This document shows, one piece after another, positions 53,501 through 64,000 of a DNA stretch of 64,000 nucleotides (positions are counted from its first letter, which is position 1; each line of letters begins with the position of its first letter). The notes under the pieces were generated by a model. The model searched no databases. It saw nothing but the letters and a program-made list of their open reading frames with translations, and was not told the origin of the DNA. Both the position numbers and the translations under genes were made by a program. This DNA is from Bugula neritina (lineage: Eukaryota; Bryozoa; Gymnolaemata; Cheilostomatida; Bugulidae): the NCBI GenBank assembly GCA_964035545.1, contig OZ037771.1, positions 1,364,001 to 1,428,000 on the forward strand, given 5' to 3'.

Positions 53501-56500
53501 AGAATAGACAAATGATGAGACATTGTCATGAATAAATTATATTTGGTTTAGTTGTCTCTCCTATTGTTTTGAACAATAAAAACTACTACTAACTCTATTA
53601 CTAGTACTAGCACTATTTATAGCTAAAAAACTTTTTCCTACAATCTGATCAATGTTGTTAACTTGATTTTCCAAGAAATAATAGCATTTTCTAAAATTGA
53701 GAACTTTTTGTTATTAAGCTTAGACAAGTAAGTACTATAGCCATCAATTTTCAGCTTTAATAGTCAACTCTAACACTATGTAAGAGTAATCTCATCTTGA
53801 AAGTTGTCTTTCTGTAGTAACAAATACCTTAGTTGAGTCTTTTAGGGAAGTAATAGTTACATCATGGCTCTCATCCATCCGCAGCACATCTGGCATGCCA
53901 CTCAGGTCAAGAGAGGTGTCATCTCCCCTTGCTGATGCTGCCTGCAATAGTAGTGTCAACCCAGGTGTCAACATATCAACACATAATATGTCAACATATC
54001 AACACATTATTTGTCAACATACCAACACAATTTTCAACACATCAACACATATGTCAAGATATCAACACATGTGTCAACATATCAACATGTGTGTCAACAT
54101 ATCAGCACATAATATGTCAACATATCAGCACATAATATTATGCCAACATATCAACACGTGTGTCAACATATCAATACATAATATGTCAACAAATCAACAC
54201 ATGTGTCAACATATCAGTACATTTTGTGTCAGCAGATCAATGTAGATTTAAAAAATCTTTAGAATAAAACAGATTTAAGCTAACTACTCACATGTATTAA
54301 TGACATAGTATGCATATGGAAGATTATATTATGATACTACAGTGTCTATACAATATATACATAGTATTTTACTGCAATAGCATAGCTTTATATTGTTTTT
54401 CAAATAAAATCCTAAATTGAAAATGTATTACCATGTAATAAGTTGAGGGATGGTAGAAGTCTATATCTTCATCCTCTTCTGCTCCGTCTGCTGGAACACC
54501 AGATATATACATGATATTGGATACACTCGTTTTCTGAGACTGAATTATCTTACATAGGTAGATGAGTCTGTGTACATTAGCAATTAACTAAGTTTTTACT
54601 GGATAGTTTCAGAACTCTATTATTGCAAGAGAAAGATTTAGGTTTCACTAATTTCTAAGTTGATCATATGAGCCTTTTTTAGTAGCACAGTGGAGGATTA
54701 TAAATACTCATTTGATGTTTGAAAAATGGAGTATTATGCAACCAGGTTTCCTAGGTAACATTTTTCACTCACTCAAGTAAAATCGAAATCTTATACAAGT
54801 AATAGTGTCTATAGATTAATTATGAAATGCTGCAGGGTTACGCCTTCACCCAACTGATTTACTTGGATATCATTCATAGTTAATTGTTACAAATAAACTA
54901 AATTAAATCTTTCAACCAGAAAATATAAACAAAATGCTGAGGCACAAAAGGATAAAATTAAAAGATGAAGGTTATCTTTAGGTCAACCAAAACAGAATGG
55001 TTATTGATTATTGGTTATTGGTTCAAACAACATGCGGGATACTCGAGGTGAACCCACACAATACCTGTGAGATGGCGAAGCTCAATGTCTGTAGAGCTAT
55101 GGTTGCCACCGCGGAACAGTGATAACCGGGAATGTCTATACGTGGAGGTGTTACCACCAACTAGCAGTATTACCATACAGTAGATTATTATACATGATAT
55201 CTACACATAGTAACACTAGCTAATACTCTCTGGGATATGAGTTATGTAGCAAAAAGAACTCTTTCTAGTTGGCTAAAGGCCAAAGAGTATAATTTCACAG
55301 CAAATTATAAAAATGAATGTTCAAAAGACTGATTTCCATGTCCTAACTTTGGCTGCAGTTCCTTTGCAATTCTTTTAGTTGTTATCGAACTTAAATTATG
55401 ATATGATATAAACAAGACGAAACAACATGAATACTAAAATACAATAATATACACTAACAACTATCTACGTAGTATCTATGAGTATACGAGTAGCATTTAC
55501 CAGAGAACAGGAAATTACCTGCAGATGATGATTGTGAGCTGCTAGCGTACTGCAGAGCCTCAGCACCATGACCTTTTCGCCTAGCAAAATAGAGGGCGAG
55601 GAATATGAGCCCCATCATAACAATGAACCCTGTAACCGAGCCTCCAATCACCACTGGGGAGAGATTCATCTTGGATTTGATGTCACCAACGTACTGAAGC
55701 AGACGTATAATACAGCTGCTAACATAGCTAACATAATAACTAACCATAATTATTTAGAATAATTTTAGAGATAGTAGATTGTCAGACCATCTTAGCAATT
55801 AATAATATGCAACACAATAATTTTGACAAATGTATAGTTGTTAGGAGTTATCATCTATTTGCTCTGCACATTCAAAGGCAGTTTAACATGAAAATGTATG
55901 GCTAGATAACAGTTGTTATATAAATGTATTGTTAATGATGCAACCAACTTCACAATGAAGCATGCTGAATTATAAAAAAAATTGCTTTATACTATTCATA
56001 TTTATACTATTTATACTATATAAATATAGAGAACTTTCAAACTGCTTGCTGATTAGTCAATTTATATACCTATACTAAAAGATGCCTTTACTTATTTTTT
56101 TTAATTTGCTTTAAGGAATTGCTTGCAGTTTTTTGCAAAAATAATTAAACGTTGATACTTCATAGCCAAGCTAAAATGTGCTTACATGCAGGAACCCCAT
56201 ATTAGCAGATTAAGAAGAGTATACAATCTCAAAGTTTTGTATCTGGAGATAGACTATATCAACTTGTTGAAAGCACAACTCCAAACTCAAATTCACAATT
56301 ACTAAACTTATTTTCATTTCATACCAAGGCCAGTACTATGTTTAAACAAATATTAAAAACAAACATGGGAGAATATAACTCAACTACTGAATATTCAAAG
56401 ATTGTTAGCTCAAACTGATTAACTTCTAAAAGCACTTCACATAACAAAATATGTTGATTCAATAACTGAACTTTATTAACTGTTTTATAGCTATTTAATT

Positions 56501-57327
56501 TATTTGCATAACAGTACTGCATGCATGTTGGGTTAAACCTTTGCTACTTTCAATGCTGACAATGCAGGTATGTTAGTAGTTGAAATAAAAAAGATAGAAA
56601 TAGCAGTAAATCATTGCAACTCAGTTCTATGCAACACTAATACCGCTCCTTATTTGTATACCTCCTGAAACAAAGAGAATAACTTATCAACTATTTTAAG
56701 GTTTCACTTTCAGAACTCAACTTCAAGGGTCTGTTGCAAGTTGAACTTGTGTGTGTGAAGGACACTAAAACCTACTTCAGGGTAGATTGAATAACACGTT
56801 GCTTAGAATTGCTGCCGCATACTTCTAACAAATCACAAGGCTATCAGATGCCATCTTAGAGCATTGATTTCAAACAACTCAAATAGAATTGTCTCAACTT
56901 AAAGCTCTGACAGTGTGTTAAGTGCTGAAATTACATAAGATGGTAGACTTCAATGTAGTGTGTCAATAATGGCAGTGAAGTCAATAGTAGAACTACAGTA
57001 GAGTAGAAGATAACAATGCAATTGTAATACACTCACTCTCATTTTATACAAGAAAGTCCTAATTTTCAATAAAAGGTAGTAGAATTAAAGTGAAAAAATC
57101 ATGCTCTTGTATTGCAATTAAGCTACTACTACTTATATATGCCAGTTGGGCTAACTGAAACCTACCACTTGCATCAGCACTGTCTTGTCTCGAGTTTCTC
57201 CCTTCACTTCATATTCATTTTGAAGAGCGGAAAAAGAATTGTTGTTTGGAGCCGTCCAGTTTAAAGCCACTTGTATTTTATGATTGGAAGCTGGTCCTTT
57301 TGGCAGCTCCTTCACCAGTATTCTACC
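29571..57327 (-). CDS. Giant multi-pass membrane protein with FN3-like, EGF, TNFR-like and Ser/Arg-rich regions (5' incomplete)
   Basis: I read 35 phase-compatible exons, about 2,109 codons: 57166-57327, 55519-55693, 55065-55160, 54432-54490, 53828-53941, 53368-53494, 52619-52873, 52032-52256, 51676-51768, 50714-50875, 50129-50245, 48846-48920, 48187-48258, 47558-47605, 46344-46502, 45865-45982, 45370-45535, 42951-43134, 41913-42020, 40218-40350, 39681-39814, 39025-39164, 38039-38095, 36712-36834, 36333-36417, 35693-35863, 34722-35518, 34258-34499, 32971-33099, 32326-32469, 32101-32215, 30817-31683, 30566-30707, 30106-30307, 29571-29904. In visible residues: FN3-like 1-54; TM1 about 66-91 followed by ARRKG; cytoplasmic region with PPPPPPPP; polyglycine; TM2 about 366-384; EGF (DVNECEMGRCPPN) about 490-528; two TNFR-like Cys repeats (CGEGFYQVSPC, CMGASFTYKPC) to about 577; more ectodomain; TM3 and TM4 about 1203-1280; coiled-coil loop; TM5 about 1529-1547; Ser/Arg-rich loop; TM6 about 1790-1812; TM7 about 1950-1975; acidic tail. 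Basic flanks agree with extracellular N-terminus and cytoplasmic C-terminus. No named family recognised. The start is outside or unseen. The join at 52619/52256 could instead be two genes. Confidence 0.75.
33385..34232 (+). repeat. About 850-bp array of TATACATATACAGAGAGAGAG-type units
   Basis: Roughly 39 imperfect 20-24-bp units fill most of the intron between exons 34258-34499 and 32971-33099, stopping 26 bp short of the former. Purine-rich AGAGAG blocks alternate with TATACATATAC. The long open frame across it (YTYTERE ladder) is an artefact. Confidence 0.9.
36147..36322 (+). repeat. 23-bp minisatellite, about 8 units, next to the donor of exon 36333-36417
   Basis: Units of GACAGAAAGCCTGTGTTCTA plus TGA or TGC. 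On the coding (minus) strand it begins about 10 bp downstream of the donor. Confidence 0.88.
36845..37038 (+). repeat. AT-rich ACTATATGATAT array next to an acceptor
   Basis: Ten- to twelve-base units of CTATATGATATA beginning about 15 bp upstream (minus-strand sense) of the acceptor of exon 36712-36834. The 83-codon frame is repeat-derived. Confidence 0.8.
37057..37508. mobile_element. PIF/Harbinger-type MITE, divergent copy 3 (452 bp)
   Basis: Ends in GCGTAGGGTCACACG and the inverse of a related terminus (CGTGTAGCCCTACGC), flanked by TTA at 37054-37056 and 37509-37511. Termini resemble copies 1 and 2 (GGG-CACACG) but the interior differs, so it is a related subfamily. No coding capacity; intronic in the giant membrane-protein gene. 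Confidence 0.82.
38559..38902. mobile_element. PIF/Harbinger-type MITE, copy 2 (344 bp)
   Basis: Same family as copy 1, nearly the same length, in opposite orientation. Termini start GCCTAGGGCCACACTGTGCG; TAA duplications lie at 38556-38558 and 38903-38905. High similarity to copy 1 implies relatively recent mobility. Confidence 0.88.
39238..39357 (+). repeat. CTACAATAACTACTA tandem repeat
   Basis: About seven imperfect 18-bp units (AACTACAATAACTACTAC) in the intron between exons 39681-39814 and 39025-39164. Non-coding. Confidence 0.75.
40354..40700 (+). repeat. Degenerate AT-rich (TAGTAATATAATATA) repeat next to an acceptor
   Basis: Low-complexity TA-rich sequence beginning directly beyond the acceptor of exon 40218-40350. 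The antisense frame running into it owes its N-terminal part to this repeat. Confidence 0.75.
41222..41940 (-). repeat. 34-bp minisatellite carrying 21 copies of an exon end plus splice donor
   Basis: On the minus strand each unit contains ATAGAATGTGCTACAG followed by GTTAGTACTGC. The copy nearest exon 41913-42020 is its real 3' end and donor; 20 further copies follow at exact 34-bp spacing (plus-strand donor cores from 41231 to 41911). The unit therefore copies about 20 coding bases and the donor. Since 34 is not a multiple of three, use of a downstream donor would shift the frame; reading through the first donor also meets TAG at once (ACA GGT TAG). Confidence 0.93.
44321..44371 (+). repeat. 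Short GTGACCTATATAG repeat
   Basis: Four close-packed 15-bp units of TGTGACCTATATAGG, in the 2.2-kb intron between exons 45370-45535 and 42951-43134. Confidence 0.8.
53955..54242 (+). repeat. Approx. 18-20-bp minisatellite (CAACATATCAACACATGTGT) beside an acceptor
   Basis: About 14 variable units begin some 15 bp from the acceptor of exon 53828-53941 of the giant gene. Open frames here (STYQHI ladders) are artefacts. Confidence 0.85.
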
Positions 57328-57506
57328 CTGTGGACAGATAACTCTGAATCACATACAAGGTTATTGTAGATTATTCAAATATTAGCAAACTTTTCACTTT
57401 TTGCTTATGTTATTTCCACCCAATTTCTAATATATATATATATATATCTCAATCTGTGGACAGCAGCTGTTTCGGGATTTGTCCCCTCATCAGCACAGAA
57501 TATATA
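57328..57506. other. Intron sequence with (TA)n and a short inverted motif
   Basis: Contains a TA run at about 57430-57446 and the motif CAGCTGTTTCGGGATTTGTC, which reminds me of termini of short interspersed or MITE-like elements in aquatic animals. I cannot name it. Confidence 0.35.
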
Positions 57507-58518
57507 TGTGACCTGGCACCACAAAACAAGGGATGTATATAAAATGTTGGAAACCTAGTTATTATTATGGAGTGATAGAGCAGACTTTTCCAAACATTTT
57601 GCACTTTATTTGAAGTCTCTAGCATCAATAGAACTCGAGATATCAGTATTTAAAAACTTGAACGTTTTTAGAATTTCTAAATTACTGTTTCGAGAAAATC
57701 GCGTTTAAAGTTGGCAACTCTAGAATAAGTTGAGAATTATTTGTTTACAATTTACAAGCCTTAGCAACGGGTCTTTGTATAATAGGAATAGTGACAAATT
57801 TGGTATCAAAATAATTGTGAAAGTTTGGGCTTTCTGTTAAACTAAATTTCATGCTGCCTCAACATAAAATTAGGTCAAATATGGCCGCCAAACTTTTTGT
57901 CGAATTTATTTGTCAATTCGCTTTTTACTTTGTTTAATGGTTGAAAGGTTTAACAGTTCCAGCAAAGAAGAGGATGTTTCAGCAAGTTTGTGTGTTGAGA
58001 TATTTAAATTAGGCATCCAAGTCAGCAGGAAATCACATAAAACAAAATGGCAGCTGCTTCCTCTTATACATTGAATATCTCTCTTTCCTCTAATATATTG
58101 TGTAATATATCAAACTGCAGCTATTGAGCTGTGCTGTTTCATAATTATTGCTAAATGAGTAGAACACTTATGAGAAAATTATTTGAATATTATGAGATTA
58201 TGCGAGGTTCATTCATAAATATCTTTATAATCTCTAACGGCAACTAAATTTAGCAATTGATTTGGCCGAAATGTTGAAAATATAAACATAAAATCAGCTA
58301 TTAGAACTTTTGAGTTTTATTAGGCATTAATATTCCCATTTAAAACATCAAATACATTATTTTAAAAAACCAATTAAATGCAGTAAAAAATCCAGCCTAG
58401 ATACAACCATTATGCTTGAATTAACTCTTATCAAGAAAAGAAAATTAGATAGCTTCTACGGTTTTTGCAAAGAAGGCACTTTTCATCTTTCTACTTTCTT
58501 GGTCTTCATAATATGAGT

Positions 58519-58654
58519 TTACGGAGTATGGACACATAACATCATGTATGTGGCAAAAGCTTCATCACTATCATCAGCTGATTTTCTAGCAATTAGAGAT
58601 GCTGCTACTTGACCTCCATCCTGCCAATCTACCCACTTATTGTCTATTCCAGAG
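58519..58654 (-). pseudogene. Coding-like 44-codon fragment inside the TIR element
   Basis: After an acceptor-like CTTTCAG the minus strand is open for 44 codons (motifs KWVDWQDGG and ARKSADDSDEAF) to a TAA. It could be the last exon of a transposase or of a captured gene. No partner exon was found and no family is recognised. Confidence 0.25.
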
Positions 58655-59782
58655 CTGAAAGTACAATGTTGACTTTTTTTAAATAACAAAAGGAAACGGT
58701 AGCTTGATTAGAAATTATACCCAGTTATATTACAAAAATTTAGTTGGCTAAACACTCTTGTGGTACTATTATGGCAGCAGTTAATTGTGATCCTGCATTT
58801 CATCAACGTTTAAATTTATTGAATTAAACAGAACAATTTGAATTAAAAAAATGCTTGATAATTTTCAAGCACATCATTAAAAGACTGCAAACCTTTTTAT
58901 GAATGAAATAAGCAGAAGCCATAACCTTGCAAGCCAAAATTCGGAGTGTCTACATTAGAAGTATTAGATTGATAGGTAGCAGAGTTGTGTAGGTATAAGT
59001 CTTCACTCTAATGCCCTCACAAGTGCACTTTCTAAAATGTACAGAATATAGGATTATTCTATATTAACATAGTATTATCAGTAAAATTACACATTATGCA
59101 CTTGAATATCTAGCATCTCTGCAATTGGCAATTTTGAAGCAATGTCTTTAGATAACTATTAACCACTCAGGCATTTAATTGAGTAAAAAAGCTAGCTAAG
59201 TGCAATTGAATCTATTAAAGACATTTACTATAAAATCAATTTGAATTCAATAAATTACTTTAAAATATGAATAAATTTTTGCTCATCTTATAATAAAATT
59301 AAAAAGTTTAGACTATTTATGTATTCAGTTAGTGTTACTACTCACTAAATAGGACTAAAAGTAACTTACTGAAAAACTAAGTCAGTCAACTATAGAATCA
59401 TCATGAACTCGCATTAATATTTTATCATTATACTCATTTACATTTAGTCACATTTATCATTTCAATTTGGTTATAGGTGATGCTTTTATCAATATAAATA
59501 TGATTATCAATTGAGTTTTGATAGTAACACTAACTGTAAGCCTGCATAATGTGATAAAGATTTTATCATTATATTTTAAATCAAACTTTGAGCTAATTTA
59601 AAAATCACAAAAGGAACCGGTAGTTTGACTAGTACTAGTAGGCCTAATGTTAATACTAATAGTAATAGTAATCAGTAACTGTATTGACAAAATCTAAGAC
59701 AGAGGCTAAAAGTTACTAAGACTAAGAGTAAGAGTAAGTCTAATGTAAATTGAAATATTAACTATAGAATAAATCAATAAAT

Positions 59783-60098
59783 ATAATACTATCAGTATGA
59801 GTATCAAGTTTTAAGAGCAAAGGCGAAACTCAGAGTCAGACTCAAATACTAATACAGTAATACTAATGAGTAATAAGTAATAGTAAGAGTGAATTTATAA
59901 TTATTAATTATTTATACTTATACTATAAGTATAAGTAATTAATAATTATAAATTCACTCTTACTATTACTTATTACTTATTACTAATGTAAATGTAATAC
60001 TAATAATATTAGTATTACATTTACTGTATTAGTATTTGAGTCTGACTCTGAGTTTCGCCTTTGCTCTTAAAACTTGATACTCATACTGATAGTATTAT
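59783..60098. repeat. Long palindrome 1 (about 155-bp arms)
   Basis: The left arm starts ATAATACTATCAGTATGAGT and is answered by its near-exact reverse complement ending at 60098. The arms include a non-simple segment (GCAAAGGCGAAACTCAGAGT), so this is not merely AT-rich symmetry. Confidence 0.9.
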
Positions 60099-60262
60099 AT
60101 CATTCATGATTTACTGATACTGGTATTTGGTAGTAAAACCAAATGTAACTCATTAATATTAATAGTATAACTATAACTTATAGTTATAGTTATACTATTA
60201 TTATTAATCATAATGAGTTACATTTGGTTTTACTACCAAATACCAGTAAATCATGAATGATA
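60099..60262. repeat. Long palindrome 2 (about 78-bp arms), adjoining palindrome 1
   Basis: Arms run from TCATTCATGATTTACTGATA to the inverse ending ATCATGAATGA, with the centre near 60180 (AACTTATAGTT). It abuts palindrome 1 without spacer. Confidence 0.9.
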
Positions 60263-61036
60263 ATCATTATGATTATCATCATGAGTAACCGTACCTCAAA
60301 CTGTGAGTCATAGTGAGAGTCATTTAAATAGTTACTAGTTGAGTAGTAGTACTAGTAGTAGTATAGAATAGAATAGACTAAGACATACTGATAGTGATAC
60401 TCCTACGGCTACTCCTAGTGATACTGATAGTACAAATATTAATAAATTGATAACTACAAATAATCTTGGCAACAATTCTAAGTTAGTAGCGTAAATGATT
60501 GTTTTGAGTATAATTACCTGTATTGTTGCGGTTTTCAAGCTTGAACGCTAAAGATAAAGATTAAGTTCAGCATTTATCACCAAAGGGCAAAACAGCTCAG
60601 TAACTTAAAAGCTAACTTTGGATGGAACGCGATGAAAAACTAAACTTAGCCTTCGATTTTTAATATGATGTTTCTGACAGTACGAAGAAAGAGGTGGAAG
60701 CTAAATTTATTTGATAAAAAATAAATTTGCAAGATCTCACGCTATGAAAATGACTAAAATTGTCCTCTTTCTTTAATTGATAACTTCGCAATTTTTTCAT
60801 CATTTAGAAAATTGAAAGCCTTAGTTACCAACTTTAAATGCAATTTTAGAGCTGAAGGAATCATTAAATGCTTACGAAAGTATGATTTTTGAAATCCTTG
60901 GATTTTTTTGCATTAGAAAAGTTTAAAATCTAAAAATTGGAAATTAATTTCAAATTTAAGTATTTCCAAATTAAGCCTTCATTTACTACACTTAATAAAC
61001 GCCGCCACATCCCCGGTTTTGTCGCGACTGGTCACA

Positions 61037-64000
61037 TATATATATATATATAGGATCACTGCATCATAAGACATTTGCAGATTAATACTTACTAAATACA
61101 TTTTTGGTAATGTGCTCAATGGACCTTCCAACAGCAATGTAAATGAATTTTGGGGTAGTAATGGCTAATGGTAAAGTGGCCATATCCAAATACTAATATG
61201 TACCACTGTTGAAGGGACATTTTAACATAGTTGAACAATAAGTCGACGCAAATTTTGTGATATATCACGCAAATTTTTGTTATAGAAAAGTGTCTATTTT
61301 TTGTTGAAGCAGGTACTAAATTTCTTCTTTAAAACAAATATTTTATATGTGTAAAAAATAGATTTCGAAAGCATCATATAAGTTTTGTTTACAATTGATA
61401 AATCAAGTAAACAGAATTGCTGTGAACAATTATAAAAAAATAACAGGAGAAGCAACTCCTAATAAATGTTGAATCCAAAAGTAACATTGACTGAAGACTA
61501 TAAACTAAAGATCATACGAACGATTGATAAAATAATTTGATTCTCTAAAATAGCTAAAAACTTTGACTTGTATTATTGTGGAGCTTAGCAACTGTAGAAG
61601 TTGTGAAAGAAAAATGCATTCCTTACAACACAAAGCTACGAACAAAGCAGACAGCCCATTACTAACGTTTAGAGTCATTCTTAGAAAGTAATCTGTTTGG
61701 ATTTTATGGAAAAATAATAAAATGTAACTTATATTGCCTATTGACAAATCACTAAAATAATAGCTGTAGAATGCTAGAAGCTAAAATCTGAATGGTGAAA
61801 GGACTCATGCTACATTAACCTACACAATTCACTTATTTTCATAGCATACTTAACCTAATAGCAGTGTTGCATATCTTCAAGCTTTCACAGAGAGGAGAAT
61901 TTTGCAAATTAAATTTACTCATGTTATAGTGCCAACGTTTACTAGTTGTTCAAAATAATACGATCATTGATGTCACAAAACAGAGCTACCAAATTATTTA
62001 TTGGTTATAGAATAGTACTAAGAGTAAAAGTCAAACAATTTTATACTAAAAGCACATATTGCGTTTTGAGGTGACCAAAAACTTTAAAACCTTCAAAACT
62101 ATACAATATTTTTAAAAGTTGTCTTCTCCTAAAATATTCCCATTTTTGTTTAGTTATATAATAGTATATGCAAAGTAAGCATAGCATTTCTCACAGAAAA
62201 CTAAAACTAAAAAAAGTGCGTTAAAAGTTTTCAGATTTGTGTGTTGTCTTACATTAAAGCAGTAGAAGAGGAGAAAGAAATGTTATAGCAAATGATCCTG
62301 GATCTTGACTCTAAGGCTAACTGACCTTGACCAGAAGAGAAGAGCCACAGTATAATCACTACACAAGACAGAATGTACTGATACAGAAAGGAATTATTGT
62401 CTATGTATTGATTCCAGTTCTATAGACAAATAGCTAGAGATTGTTGAAATAGCTGAGACTAGAGAAAGAGTCCCCTAGCTTACTAAAAGCTATTGTGATG
62501 AATCTCAGGCTATAGCTGTATAATATCATCTCCATATGACAAAAGCTAAATATCTTTGACTATAGGACTCAATTCATCAGCATAACCCAAGTTACAACTA
62601 AAATTTCAACTGCTGCTACAACGAAGTGATGATTTTAGGCTATAATGTACATGTTTCTACTGCTCCCCTTACATATTCAACATTATAATTTTGCTCTAAA
62701 TTTTTATAACTATCAAGTAGCAATTTACCTGGTGATCTCATTTTTACCTGCAATTACCTATATCTTGTTGTTTCTACTGCTGACAGAATAATAGGTGATT
62801 ATTACACATACAGCCCTATAACATGCTTATTGACTAAAGAAATTGCTTACAATTACCATAGTGTAGGTTGATATCACTAACACAGTTGTGTGAATACAGC
62901 TTATTCTAGTAATTAGACCTGTTATAATGAGAACAGATGGCTGTGTTCAATTCAATGTAATGCTGACAGTTCTTAAAGTAAAATAGCTTCTGTGCTGATA
63001 GCTGACAAACTAAATGCTGCCGGCTGCCGGAAGTTGAGAGTTTAGTTTGTATTTCATAGTTTGATGTTTGGGTTCAAGTACGACTAGAATTAGAATTGGG
63101 ACAATTTCTCTTGCCCACATTGTCTACTGGGACTAGCCCTATTCACAGAAAACTACAATATTCATGCATGTTTTACCGTATGGCAGTTACAATACTAGAC
63201 TAAATAGAAAGAGAACCTCTTCCTAATGCACATCATCAGGCACAAAGTTAACAGGAAACATTAAACGAGAGCTCTAATATAATATTTATAAAACTGTATA
63301 ATCCGCACCTCAAAGTGAAGAGTGGACAAACCCAAAATATTCAGTTACACTACATGTGCTTTCAAAGACAAGTACGGCATCATTACTATCATCATAAATC
63401 CAAACACTGCAACCAACTTAATATTTGTATGCTATTGTAGGCCCCTCTTAGGAAATTAAAGTGCTAATGAGTTTAAATAATCACCTCTTCTTCTCCTCTC
63501 TAATCTTTATAATAATTTTTTCGATAATATAACCATTTAGTCAATATGCTATTGAATGCTTGACACGTCATTTCCTGACACATTATTACCTGACACATTA
63601 TTATCTGACACCTTAATAGAGAAAGAAATTTTTACAATCTTTACAAGCAGCCAGCAGTAGAATAAGAAATATCAGCACTTGTTTTACTCTGTCTAATCAC
63701 CCTATTAATCTATCCACATTGTAATGAATACATTCTTTCTATCAATTAACAGCAATCTGCATCCTACATCATCTAAGTGAAAATCTAGCTAATTTTAGTT
63801 TTGCATAACATTTATGAGTTCAGGAATTTAAGAATAATAATCCAGCATATTATTTGCAAACTCTGTGATGAACCACCATGCTTGTGATACTATTATTAGT
63901 AACATTAGCTTGTGAAATATATGTAAATAAATTTTACAACTAATGAATAAACTGAGTAGAAAATGGTTGTACACCTCACACTAGATTGATAAACACTAGT
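61037..64000. other. Presumed long 5' intron or upstream flank of the giant gene; nothing recognised
   Basis: AT-rich unique sequence. The frame at 61505-61747 (minus) lacks splice context or similarity. No exon continuing the FN3-like segment could be picked out by eye, so upstream exons are probably beyond 64000. TGACAC[AC]TTA motifs repeat at about 63574-63612. Confidence 0.4.

Larger units (their letters stand above)
57507..61036. mobile_element. 3.5-kb putative DNA transposon with imperfect TIRs
   Basis: The left end begins TGTGACC, followed by ACAAAAC and GGGATGT at conserved spacing (57507-57536). The right end (61008-61036) is its inverse with the same three blocks and about six mismatches. 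Both ends sit in TATATA runs, so the target duplication is probably TA-based but cannot be delimited. The interior contains two long palindromes and one coding-like fragment but no intact transposase. It lies between the FN3-like exon and whatever exons precede it. The superfamily is not assigned. Confidence 0.6.

Noticed and set aside
52619-57327. FN3-TM-cytoplasmic part as an independent type I receptor gene
   Set aside because: No stop was found at its 3' end, and the A|GT phase joins perfectly to the polyglycine-TM2 exon. Not excluded, but the single-gene reading is simpler.
57507-61036. Retroelement or integrated viral sequence
   Set aside because: No reverse transcriptase, integrase or capsid-like frames were seen; termini are inverted, not direct.

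Overview
This is AT-rich animal nuclear DNA: spliced genes with mostly small exons and GT-AG introns, a tRNA-Tyr gene with its own intron, DNA-transposon remnants and many minisatellites. Gene content (CCDC169, WDR17, a somatomedin-B-type secreted protein, a protein with EGF-like and TNFR-like modules) fits a marine invertebrate, perhaps a spiralian. The phylum cannot be fixed from this window alone.

Layout. On the minus strand, 926-3424 holds a complete seven-exon CCDC169 orthologue. It is head-to-head, across about 960 bp, with a complete 27-exon WDR17 orthologue on the plus strand (4387-16332). A tRNA-Tyr gene lies antisense inside a WDR17 intron. From 16333 to 24903 I see no convincing gene, but there are two large minisatellites: a 30-bp unit near 20.6-21.2 kb and a 23-bp unit near 22.0-23.1 kb. 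A six-exon plus-strand gene (24904-28924) encodes a secreted protein with a somatomedin-B-like domain, a second Cys-rich module and a mucin-like Thr/Ser repeat tail. It converges on a very large minus-strand gene (29571 to at least 57327).

That large gene can be read as 35 phase-compatible exons, about 2,109 codons, with its 5' end missing. The predicted protein has an FN3-like segment, TM1, a proline- and tyrosine-containing cytoplasmic region, a polyglycine stretch, TM2, a large ectodomain with EGF and TNFR-like Cys repeats, then five more membrane segments separated by a coiled-coil loop and a Ser/Arg-rich cytoplasmic loop. I cannot assign it to a named family; it is the strongest candidate for something undescribed. 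The last third of the window holds a 3.5-kb element with imperfect terminal inverted repeats, containing two long adjacent palindromes, and otherwise non-coding DNA.

Two themes stand out. First, several intronic minisatellites abut splice junctions, and two of them copy the junction itself: ten units carrying an acceptor-like site before WDR17 exon 5, and 20 extra copies of an exon end plus donor in the large membrane-protein gene. Second, three short elements (25.9, 37.1 and 38.6 kb) have inverted termini and 3-bp TAA/TTA target duplications, as expected for PIF/Harbinger-type MITEs. Exon boundaries were read by eye from splice sites, reading phase and remembered homology; no alignment or RNA evidence was available.
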